A DNA stretch of 45,217 nucleotides from Acidobacteriota bacterium. Lineage in GTDB: Bacteria; Acidobacteriota; Thermoanaerobaculia; Multivoradales; Multivoraceae. The stretch lies in the NCBI GenBank assembly GCA_026708285.1, contig JAPOVF010000060.1, positions 1 through 45,217 on the forward strand, given 5' to 3'. Below are positions 23,439 through 31,316 of the stretch, piece after piece. Positions within the stretch are counted from its first letter, which is position 1, and each line of letters starts with the position of its first letter. Made by a program: the position numbers and the translations under genes. A model generated the notes under the pieces. It ran no database searches and was not told the DNA's origin. It saw nothing but the letters and a program-made list of their open reading frames with translations.

Positions 23439-25832
23439 CTACAGGTTGGCGAAGAGATCGCTCTTGACGACCTCCCGGATCATGCTCCGCAAGGGATAAC
23501 CGTCGTCGGCGAGCTCGCTGAGGATGTCCTCCACCGCGTCACGGTCCGCGAACTCGACCGGTGCGCCGGTGGCGAAGGCGATCAACTGGGAGGCGATGTG
23601 GCGCGCCACCTGATCGAGCTCGTTGCCGTAGAGCAGCTTCTTGTACTCCTCGATGCCCACGAAGACCTGTCCCTGCGGGGTGACGCCGGTGACGTCCACC
23701 GGGAGTCCCTTGCGATAGCCGCCGGCACCCTCCTCGCCCGGTATGCGGTACGCCTCGCGGAAGCCGCCGATCGGGTCGAAGGACTCGAGCGCGAAGCCCG
23801 GCGGGTCGATGTTGCGGTGGCAACTGTTGCAAACCGTGTCGGTACGGTGCTTGTCGAGCTGCTCGCGGATCGTCGTCGCGCCCCGGGTGTCCGGCTCCAG
23901 GCCCTCAATGCCCGCGGGAGGCGGGGGCGCCGGCTGACCGAGCAGACTCGCGAGCACGAAGTTGCCGCGCGGCACCGGCGACGTCGTCGTGCCGTTGGCG
24001 GTGATCTTGTGAATGCTCGCCTGGGTCAGCAGGCCGCCGCGGGGACTGTCGTCGGGGATGGCCACCTTGCGCATCTGCTGGCCGGTGACGCCTTCGAAAC
24101 CGTAATGCTCGGCGAGGCGGCGGTTGAGGAAGGTGAAGTCGGAGTCGATCAGGTTGCCGACGCTCAGGTCTTCCGCGAGGAGTTCGGTCAGGAAGAGCTG
24201 CGTCTCGCGGGTCATCGCCTGTCCCAGCCGGCTGTCGTACTCGGGATAGAGCGCCTTGTCGGGCGTCGTCGCGTTCATCTCGTAGAGCCGGAACGCCTGG
24301 CCGGCGAAGTCGTCGATGAAGCGTTCGCTCTTCGGATCGTCGAGCATCCGGTCGACCTGGCTTGCCAGTACGTCGTCCTCCGACAGGCGGCCGGCGGCCG
24401 CCAGATCGAAGAGCTCCCCGTCCGGCATCGAACGCCAGAGCAGGTAGGAGAGCCGCGTCGCCACCTGGAAGTCGTCCAGCTCTCCCTGGCTCCCAACGTG
24501 GTAGACGAACGCCGGAGCGATCAGCATGGCGCGTAGCGGCTCGCGGACCGCCTCGAGAAACGGCAGGCCGTCTTCGAGGGCGGGTTTCGCCAACCCCACG
24601 TAGGTTTCGAGTTCGCCCTCCGAGAGCGGTCGCCGGAAGGCGCGTGGCCCGAAGCCCTCCACGACGTCAACGACGTGATCCCAGGGATCCTTCGTGAGCA
24701 CGGGTTCGCCCGCGTCGTCGAACTCGATCCCGGGGAGCAGTTCCCGCACGCTGCGCGGTGGCCAGTCGTCGAAGAGCGGCCCCTCGATCGTCATCGTCCG
24801 GAAGGCGATGCCCTCCCATGGGTAGTCCCGGACGTTGCGGTCCGCCGCGAAGTACGACACCTTGTCGTCCGGCGGCCGGTAGGCGTCGGCCAGAGAGGGA
24901 GCGACCAGATCGCGCGGCCGGAGGTAGGGGGTGACTTCGACGACCCGACCCTCGGGTTCCACCAGGTCGAACGAGCCGATCAGGCTGTTCAGCGCCGCGG
25001 TCGCGACTCCCTGCTGGTTGCCGTGGAAAAGGGTCAGCGTGATCGGCGACGTCGCCTGGTAGGGGTACGCGTCGATCGTCACCCGGTAGCGGCCCGGCAT
25101 GTCGACGAGGAAGCCCTCGGTCATGCTGTGGAAGGTGTAGGTCGAGCCGCCCTCGAAGAACATGACCGCGGCGTCCTCGACCATCTTGACGATGCCGGCG
25201 CCGAGGTACTCGCCGACCGAGTTCCCGGTCAGATATGGCGACTTCGAGTAGTCGATCTCGACGGTTCGCGTCTCAGGCCGCGGACCGGTCCTGAGCGCCT
25301 CGTCGAGCGCGCCCGCCGCGGCCGTCAAGTAGCTGCGGACGTGGAGCGGCGAGATGCCCTGGTTCTCGGCCACGACATCGAAACCGCCGGTATCCGTCTC
25401 CTCCGGTAGGTCGTTGGCCAGGCTGGCGGCGACGTCGGGATCGATCCCCAGCAGGTCCTGGATCGTGTACTCGTACTCCAGCCTGGTGAGGCGGCGGAGC
25501 GGCGTCCGCTGGCCGGCCCGCTCCGCCCGGTTCGCTTCCAGCAGCGCGCCCTTCAGGGAGCCAAGTGCCGAGTCGACGATGCGCTGCGCGGGCCTGCGCG
25601 CGCCGGGCGGCGGCATCTCGCCGCCGCTGACCCGATCGAAGATGCGCTCCCACAGACGGAAGGTCTCCCGGTCGGCCAGGTCGTGGCCGAGGGCGGTCAG
25701 GTCGAGCGGCGTCGTCTCCGTGCCGACATGGCACGTCAGGCACGACGCCTCGAACAGCGGCGCAACCTCGGCCTCGAATGCACCGGCGCCGGCGCCGCCC
25801 GGGACGAAGCCCGAGATCAGCAGCGCCAGCAA
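23439..25832 (-). CDS. DUF1592/DUF1588/DUF1585 cytochrome-like protein, pair 1
   Basis: 797 residues. The best start is TTG at 25832 (MLALLISGFVPGG signal); no strong ribosome site is visible and a CTG 6 nt upstream is conceivable. Heme-binding CLTCH is at residues 31-35 and CNSCH at 668-672. Between them is the DUF1587-1592-1588 order: TPLRRLTRLEYEYTIQDLLG; ATRLSYLLWRSMPDGEL; PRGGLLTQASIHKITANG; RGNFVLASLLGQPAPPPPAG. DUF1585 makes up the C-terminus (SLRSMIREVV-like). Such 'planctomycete cytochrome' proteins are periplasmic and probably redox-active, but no reaction is proven. It is divergent from the alpha/beta hydrolase operon across a 157-bp gap that must hold promoters for both. Confidence 0.85.
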   Translation of the reverse strand: MLALLISGFVPGGAGAGAFEAEVAPLFEASCLTCHVGTETTPLDLTALGHDLADRETFRLWERIFDRVSGGEMPPPGARRPAQRIVDSALGSLKGALLEANRAERAGQRTPLRRLTRLEYEYTIQDLLGIDPDVAASLANDLPEETDTGGFDVVAENQGISPLHVRSYLTAAAGALDEALRTGPRPETRTVEIDYSKSPYLTGNSVGEYLGAGIVKMVEDAAVMFFEGGSTYTFHSMTEGFLVDMPGRYRVTIDAYPYQATSPITLTLFHGNQQGVATAALNSLIGSFDLVEPEGRVVEVTPYLRPRDLVAPSLADAYRPPDDKVSYFAADRNVRDYPWEGIAFRTMTIEGPLFDDWPPRSVRELLPGIEFDDAGEPVLTKDPWDHVVDVVEGFGPRAFRRPLSEGELETYVGLAKPALEDGLPFLEAVREPLRAMLIAPAFVYHVGSQGELDDFQVATRLSYLLWRSMPDGELFDLAAAGRLSEDDVLASQVDRMLDDPKSERFIDDFAGQAFRLYEMNATTPDKALYPEYDSRLGQAMTRETQLFLTELLAEDLSVGNLIDSDFTFLNRRLAEHYGFEGVTGQQMRKVAIPDDSPRGGLLTQASIHKITANGTTTSPVPRGNFVLASLLGQPAPPPPAGIEGLEPDTRGATTIREQLDKHRTDTVCNSCHRNIDPPGFALESFDPIGGFREAYRIPGEEGAGGYRKGLPVDVTGVTPQGQVFVGIEEYKKLLYGNELDQVARHIASQLIAFATGAPVEFADRDAVEDILSELADDGYPLRSMIREVVKSDLFANL

Positions 25833-25989
25833 CGCGATCAGCGCTGGTCTTCCCTGGTGCGTGGCCTGTCTCCCGTTGGGTGGCGCGATCTTACAACGCC
25901 GTCACAAGAAGACGCCGGGATGCCTCGCGTCCAGGCGAGAACGTAAGCTCGCTGGCCTCAGCCGCCAGGGTGGCGAGGGAGGTGGTCAA

Positions 25990-26967
25990 GTGCCAGCAAG
26001 CAGCAGCAGTGCGACGGTCAGCCTGACGGACGGGCCGGTGGTTCTCGCGAACGGCATCGCCGGCGAAACGATCCGAATACCAACCGCTGACCCCACGGGG
26101 TTCCACCAAGCGATCTCCGAGCCGGACGCCATGCCGGCCACGGAGATCCTCGGCAGCCTGTTCCTGCCTCCCGGAACGGGGCCGTGGCCCGTCGTGATCG
26201 TCGTCCCGGGAAGCCTGGGCGTCGCGCCCTCGCACGTCGCCAAGGCGGACCTGCTGACGGAAGCCGGTATCGCCTGCTGCGTGATCGACCCCTTCGGCAC
26301 CCGCGGCGTGACCTCCACCGTCGCCAACCAGGCGCAGTACTCGTTCGCGGCCAGCGCCTGGGACGTGCTCGCGACCGTGGCGGTCCTCGTCCGGCGAGAC
26401 GACATCGACGCCGCGCGCATCGGCGCCCAGGGTCACAGCCGTGGCGGATCGGCGGTGCTGTCCGCGGCCTGCCTCGCTCCCCTGGTCGGCCCTGAACGGG
26501 CGCCCCAACTCGCCGCCGTCTACGCCGCCTACCCGTGGTCGGGGTTCCAGTTCCTGCGGCCCGACGTCGGCCGCACCGTCGTGCGGTCCGTCATCGGCGA
26601 CCTGGACGAGTGGTGCCTGCCGCTCCAGGTCCAGGCCCACATGCACGCGATGACCCTCTGCGGATGCGACGCCAGCTTCCGGCTCTTCCCCGACACGCAC
26701 CACAGCTTCGACCGCGACACGCCGGTGGAAACGGTCCCCGACGCTTCCGTAAGCCCAGGGGCTCCGACGATCTACATCCGCGAGGACGGCACCCTGGTGC
26801 ACCCGGTAACCGGCAAGGCCGACCCGGGCTTCACCGAACGCGACGCGATGATCTACCAGGTCAAGTCGCCCTACGGACGCAGGGGCGCCCGAATCGGCAC
26901 CGCCGGCGACCAGGCGCGCGCGTTCCACGAGGACATGATGACGTTCTGGACCGCCGCGCTCGGTTAG
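25990..26967 (+). CDS. Alpha/beta hydrolase, dienelactone-hydrolase-like
   Basis: 325 residues from GTG at 25990; GGAGG lies 7 nt upstream. The frame stays open upstream to 25354, inside the divergent cytochrome gene, and is not coding there. The fold shows as FLPPGTGPWPVVIVVPGS, the nucleophile elbow GHSRGG (Ser), a plausible Asp in DLDEWCLPL and His in DTHHSFD. No signal peptide, so cytoplasmic. It ends 43 bp before the RND permease and probably leads the operon. Esterase or lactonase activity on a lipid or on acylated products of the neighbouring enzymes is inference. Confidence 0.78.
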   Translation: MPASSSSATVSLTDGPVVLANGIAGETIRIPTADPTGFHQAISEPDAMPATEILGSLFLPPGTGPWPVVIVVPGSLGVAPSHVAKADLLTEAGIACCVIDPFGTRGVTSTVANQAQYSFAASAWDVLATVAVLVRRDDIDAARIGAQGHSRGGSAVLSAACLAPLVGPERAPQLAAVYAAYPWSGFQFLRPDVGRTVVRSVIGDLDEWCLPLQVQAHMHAMTLCGCDASFRLFPDTHHSFDRDTPVETVPDASVSPGAPTIYIREDGTLVHPVTGKADPGFTERDAMIYQVKSPYGRRGARIGTAGDQARAFHEDMMTFWTAALG

Positions 26968-27010
26968 CGCCGGCTGAGCCGCCACCGTCGCGGTAAGGTA
27001 ACCGAACACA

Positions 27011-30000
27011 GTGACTTCCAACGACGGCAGCCACGGCGAACGGCGCGGCCCCCTCGCCTACATGGCGAGCAATGGCATCGCGGCCAATCTCCTGATGATG
27101 GGCATCGTTGCGGCCGGACTCGTGTCCCTGACCGGCCTCGAGCGGGAAGCCTGGCCTATCACCCCCTTCTACCACGTCGAAATCTCGATGGCCTATCCCG
27201 GCGCCACGCCGGAGGAGATCGAGGAGTCGATCGTCGTCAAGATCGAGGACCAGGTCAGCGGGCTCGATGACGTGAAGGCGGTCAAGTCCCTGGCGGCTCC
27301 GGGCATCGCCTCGGTGCGGGTCCAGATGGACTCCGGTACGGACATGAATCGGGCCCTGGACGATATGGAATCCGCCGTCAATCGGATCCATTCCTTCCCA
27401 GCCGGCGCCGAACGCCCCACTTTCCGGGAGATGGACAACCGCTTCAGCACGATTCGGCTCATCGTCCACGGCGACGTCTCCGAGCGCTCGCTGAAGGAAC
27501 TGGCGCATCGGGTTGAGGACGACCTTACGACCCTGCCCTCCGTCTCCCAGGTCGAGGTCAGCGGGGTCCGGGACTACGAGATCTCGATCGAGGTGCCGCT
27601 TCACCGGCTGAGTGCCCTGGGACTCACGCTGACCGACGTTGCCGGCGCGATCCGCCGCAGTTCGCTCGACTTGTCGGCCGGCAGCATCAATACCCGGGAA
27701 TCCCAGGTTCGAGTGCGGACCCTCGGGCAAAACTACAACCAGCAGGACTTCGAGGAGATCGTCCTTCTGAGCGGCCGCGACGGCACGCTCGTGCGCCTCG
27801 GCGACATCGCCGAGGTCCGCGACGGGTTCCAGGAGACAGACCTGATCGTCCGCTACCAGAACCGGCCCGCCGCCTTCGTGGAGGTCTATCGGGCCGATGG
27901 CGAGCAGGTGATGGATGTGGCCACGACGGTCCGCGAGCACTTGACGAACGAGGTGATCCCGGCTTTGCCGGAAGGTGTGGGCATCACCCTGTGGAACGAC
28001 GAATCCCAAGCCTACGAGGAACGCGCCGATCTTCTTCTGAAGAACGGAATTCTGGGTTTGTTGCTGGTGATCGTCGCACTTAGCCTGTTCCTCCAGGTTC
28101 GGCTTGCCCTGTGGGTTGCCGTGGGCCTCGTCGTTTCGGGTGTAGGCGCCCTCGCCGTCATGATGGCGCTCGACGTGGCGATCAATACGATCAGCCTCTT
28201 CTCCTTCGTCCTCGCCATCGGGATCGTCGTTGACGACGCCATCGTGGTGGCCGAGCACATTCAATACGAGCGTAATCGGGGAACCCCCGGGGTGGCGGCG
28301 GCCATCCGCGGGGTCCGGCGGATCAAGGCGCCGTTGACGTTCGCGGTCCTGACTTCGGCGGTGGCCTTCGTCCCGTTGCTGTTCATCCCGGGGGGCGTCG
28401 GTGACGTATGGCGGGCCCTGCCGATCATCATCATCGCCATGCTGCTGATTTCGCTGGTGGAATCGCTGTTCGTCCTGCCTAACCACCTGTCCCACCTGCC
28501 CGGTCCGGAGTGGGTGCCGGGCAATGCCTTCGACCGCTTCTTCTCGCAACTCCAGAGTCGTGTCGACGCCCAGTTGCAGCGGTTCGTGCAGGGGCCCCTG
28601 GACCGGGCCCTGCGGTTCGCCACGGCCCGGCCCGGGGTGACGATGTCGGGGGCCGTTGGGATGCTCGTGCTGAGCATCTCCCTGGTGCCCGCGGGAATCG
28701 TCCCCACCACGCTGGCCGACGACGTGGAGGGTGATTTCGCGACGGTCGGGTTGGAGATGCCCGATGGGACCACCGCTCCGAGAACGTACGAGGTGGCGCG
28801 GGAGCTGGAGGCCGCAGGCCGCCGGGCCATCGAACGACTCTCTCGTGGCCGGCCTGGGGACGCGCCACCGCTGCTGACTGGCGTCACGGTGACCGTCGGA
28901 CTGGGATCGAGAACCGAGGGCGGACTCAACCCGCAGCCCACCGTCAATCCACAGGCCAACATCGCCACCATCGAGTTCAAACTCCTCAGCGCGCAGCAGA
29001 GACGGATCTCCACCGGCGAAGTCGTGCAGGCGTGGCGGGAGGAGGTGGGTGTGCTGCCCCACGTGCGCGGTATCACCTTCAGCGGCGAGATCTTCACCCT
29101 GGGGAACCCGGTCGAGGCCGTACTGTCCCATCCGGACCCGGAGCGCCTCGCCCGCATCGCCGACTCGGTGGTCGACGGACTCCGCGGCGTGGCAGGCGTC
29201 TACGACATACGGTCGGATCACGCCCCGGGCGTCCCGGAAGTTCGGCTGGAGTTGCGGCCCGAAGCGCGGACCCTCGGTCTCACCGTGCAAGAGTTGGCCG
29301 AACAGGCGAGAGCCGCGTTCTTCGGCGCGGAGGCCGTCCGGGTGCAGCGCGGCCGGGAAGAGGTACGAGTTCTTGTCCGGCTGCCCACGGAACAGCGAAG
29401 TTCGCTCACCGATCTCGAGGGCTACCTGCTCCGTACGCCGAGCGGAGACGAGGTCCCGATCATGAGTGTGGCCTCGCTGAGCGCGGGCGTCTCGCCGTCG
29501 GCCCTCCGGCGCAGGGACGGCCAGCGCGTCGTCACCGTCACCGCCGACGTGGACGCCTCGGTGATCTCCGGCAACGAAGCCAACGAGATCCTGGCCAATT
29601 CGATCCTCGCGGACCTGACCGCGGAACATCCGGACCTGACCTACACGTTCGGGGGCGAACAGCAGCAACAACTCGAGTCCATCGACGCCCTGTACCGCGG
29701 GTTCGCGGTCGCCCTGATCATGATTTTTGCGCTCCTCGCCATCCCCCTCCGTTCATACACCAGGCCGTTCATCATCATGGCCGTGATCCCCTTCGGGTTC
29801 ATCGGCGTGATCCTGGGCCACTGGATCCTGGGAGTAGCCCTGAGCGCCGTGTCCTTCATGGGGATCTTCGGTCTAAGCGGGGTCGTCGTGAATGATTCCC
29901 TGGTCATGATCGACTTCATCGATCAGAAACTCCGGGAAGGCAACCCGCTGAGAACCGCGATAATCGAAGGCGCCAAGGGGCGCTTTCGTCCGATCATGCT

Positions 30001-30232
30001 CACTTCCCTGACCACGTTCCTGGGCTTCACGCCGCTGATCCTGGAGCGCGCCATTCAGGCCCAATTCCTCATACCGTTTGCCGCATCTCTCGGTTGCGGC
30101 ATTCTCTTCCTTACGGCCATCCTCATGATGGTCGTTCCGGCGCTATGCACGTTGCATCCGCGCTTCGCGCCGACGCGGCGTCCTTTGCTTGAGAGCGCCG
30201 GACAGGGCGCGCCGGCTGCGGCAACGCGATAA
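27011..30232 (+). CDS. RND-family efflux permease
   Basis: 1073 residues from GTG at 27011 (only a distant AAGG upstream). Full-length RND architecture: TM1 (ASNGIAANLLMMGIVAAG); porter subdomains starting YHVEISMAYPGATPEEIE; TM4 with the proton-relay pair in GIVVDDAIVVAEHI; a second porter half (GEIFTLGNPVEAVL, TVQELAEQARAAFFG); and TM8-12 with FMGIFGLSGVVVNDSLVMIDFI and LTSLTTFLGFTPLI. RND pumps need a periplasmic adaptor and usually an outer-membrane channel; neither is adjacent. It lies 17 bp upstream of the sterol methyltransferase-like gene, and the bacterial sterol transporter BstA is also RND-type. Export of a sterol or other lipid is therefore a reasonable guess. Confidence 0.9.
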   Translation: MTSNDGSHGERRGPLAYMASNGIAANLLMMGIVAAGLVSLTGLEREAWPITPFYHVEISMAYPGATPEEIEESIVVKIEDQVSGLDDVKAVKSLAAPGIASVRVQMDSGTDMNRALDDMESAVNRIHSFPAGAERPTFREMDNRFSTIRLIVHGDVSERSLKELAHRVEDDLTTLPSVSQVEVSGVRDYEISIEVPLHRLSALGLTLTDVAGAIRRSSLDLSAGSINTRESQVRVRTLGQNYNQQDFEEIVLLSGRDGTLVRLGDIAEVRDGFQETDLIVRYQNRPAAFVEVYRADGEQVMDVATTVREHLTNEVIPALPEGVGITLWNDESQAYEERADLLLKNGILGLLLVIVALSLFLQVRLALWVAVGLVVSGVGALAVMMALDVAINTISLFSFVLAIGIVVDDAIVVAEHIQYERNRGTPGVAAAIRGVRRIKAPLTFAVLTSAVAFVPLLFIPGGVGDVWRALPIIIIAMLLISLVESLFVLPNHLSHLPGPEWVPGNAFDRFFSQLQSRVDAQLQRFVQGPLDRALRFATARPGVTMSGAVGMLVLSISLVPAGIVPTTLADDVEGDFATVGLEMPDGTTAPRTYEVARELEAAGRRAIERLSRGRPGDAPPLLTGVTVTVGLGSRTEGGLNPQPTVNPQANIATIEFKLLSAQQRRISTGEVVQAWREEVGVLPHVRGITFSGEIFTLGNPVEAVLSHPDPERLARIADSVVDGLRGVAGVYDIRSDHAPGVPEVRLELRPEARTLGLTVQELAEQARAAFFGAEAVRVQRGREEVRVLVRLPTEQRSSLTDLEGYLLRTPSGDEVPIMSVASLSAGVSPSALRRRDGQRVVTVTADVDASVISGNEANEILANSILADLTAEHPDLTYTFGGEQQQQLESIDALYRGFAVALIMIFALLAIPLRSYTRPFIIMAVIPFGFIGVILGHWILGVALSAVSFMGIFGLSGVVVNDSLVMIDFIDQKLREGNPLRTAIIEGAKGRFRPIMLTSLTTFLGFTPLILERAIQAQFLIPFAASLGCGILFLTAILMMVVPALCTLHPRFAPTRRPLLESAGQGAPAAATR

Positions 30233-30235
30233 CCG

Positions 30236-30250
30236 ATGAACGCGCGCTAA
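30236..30250 (+). other. Four-codon leader overlapping the methyltransferase start
   Basis: ATG AAC GCG CGC TAA sits between the RND stop and the methyltransferase; its TAA overlaps the next ATG (TAATG). There is no clear Shine-Dalgarno for the methyltransferase, so reinitiation after the permease or this mini-frame is plausible. Confidence 0.3.
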
Positions 30251-31290
30251 TGCGACTGGGAAGACTGTCGAAAGCGCTGAAAGATGCGCACGCGGGACCG
30301 GGCGTCGCGCATCGAGTCCGGCGCTTCAACGGCTGGCTTGACCGCGCGGCATCGGAGGCTCCGGGCGCGGGCGCCTACGACCACACGGAAACGGTAAGAG
30401 ACTATTACGAGCTTTGCAACGGCTTCATGGTGTTTGGCTGGGGCGAATCCCTGCACTTTGCGCCCCTCACGCCTAACGAAAGCCTAGAGGAGTCCAAGGT
30501 CCGGCACCAGCGGGCCATGATCTCCCAGTTGGAGCTGCAACAGGGCATGAAGGTGGTCGATGTCGGTTGCGGAGTCGGCGGCCCCATGCGCCGCGTCGTT
30601 CGTGAAGCTGATGTCAGGGTCGTGGGAATCAACATCAATGAGATCCAACTGGCGGAAGCTAAGAGGTTGAACGCCGAGGCGGAGCTAGAGCACATGACCG
30701 ATTTGAGGAAGTGCAGCTTCGCGGACATGAGCGCCATCGAGGCCGACAGCTTCGACGGGGGTTACGCCATTGAGTCAACGTGCCATGCGCAGAACAAGCA
30801 ACGCGCTTTCGCGGAGATATTCCGCGTGCTGAAGCCGGGCGCCCTGTTCTGGGGTCAGGAAATGTGCCTGACGGACCGGTTCGACCCGCGGGACGGCCGA
30901 CACCGGACCATCAAGCGGAACCTCATGCGCGGTATTGCGCTCCACGATATCGCCACGTTCGGGGAAGTGAATGACGCTCTCGAAAGGGCGGGATTCCAGG
31001 TCATCGAGGGGAGCGATTGGGACGTCCGGGAAGGACCCTCCACGCCCTGGTATCAGCCCATGGAGAGTCGCCACGGGACGTTGGGGAACATGGTGCGCAG
31101 GCTTCCCTGGGGCCGCAAGGCGTTCATCGCGGGGTCGAAGTTGGCCGAGGTACTGCGGCTCCTTCCGAACGGCTCGGCGGAGGTGGTTCGACTTCTTGAT
31201 CGAACCGCGGAGGCTTACGTCGCGGGCGGCAAAACCGGCATCTTCACGCCGCTCTATTGCTTCCTGGCCCGCAAACCCCTTCGGACCTGA
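30250..31290 (+). CDS. Erg6/SMT-like sterol C24-methyltransferase homologue
   Basis: 346 residues, near the length of eukaryotic sterol 24-C-methyltransferases. These transfer methyl from SAM to a sterol side-chain double bond. Three blocks beyond the generic SAM fold match that family. FGWGESLHF (62-70) stands where Erg6 has YEYGWGSSFHF. YAIESTCHA (172-180) matches YAIEATCHA. The C-terminus, LPNGSAEV then VAGGKTGIFTPLYCFLARKP (306-343), matches the Sterol_MT_C end. SAM motif I is VDVGCGVGGP (103-112), and LTDRFDPRDGRHRTIKRN also follows Erg6. The gene sits in an operon, 17 bp after the RND permease and 26 bp before the P450. A related triterpenoid or quinone substrate cannot be excluded, but cyclopropane-fatty-acid or ubiquinone methyltransferases fit worse. 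Confidence 0.85.
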   Translation: MRLGRLSKALKDAHAGPGVAHRVRRFNGWLDRAASEAPGAGAYDHTETVRDYYELCNGFMVFGWGESLHFAPLTPNESLEESKVRHQRAMISQLELQQGMKVVDVGCGVGGPMRRVVREADVRVVGININEIQLAEAKRLNAEAELEHMTDLRKCSFADMSAIEADSFDGGYAIESTCHAQNKQRAFAEIFRVLKPGALFWGQEMCLTDRFDPRDGRHRTIKRNLMRGIALHDIATFGEVNDALERAGFQVIEGSDWDVREGPSTPWYQPMESRHGTLGNMVRRLPWGRKAFIAGSKLAEVLRLLPNGSAEVVRLLDRTAEAYVAGGKTGIFTPLYCFLARKPLRT

Positions 31291-31316
31291 GAATCAAGGC
31301 CCGGTAAGATGCACTC

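Noticed and set aside
23043..24536. Long plus-strand frame opposite the DUF1552/DUF1592 genes
   Set aside because: It spans two real genes on the other strand and shows only biased His/Arg/Val composition.
26861..29671. Very long minus-strand open frame (936 codons) opposite the RND permease
   Set aside because: It is the high-GC shadow of the permease; composition is Arg/Asp/His-rich with no domain, while the plus strand has all RND motifs.
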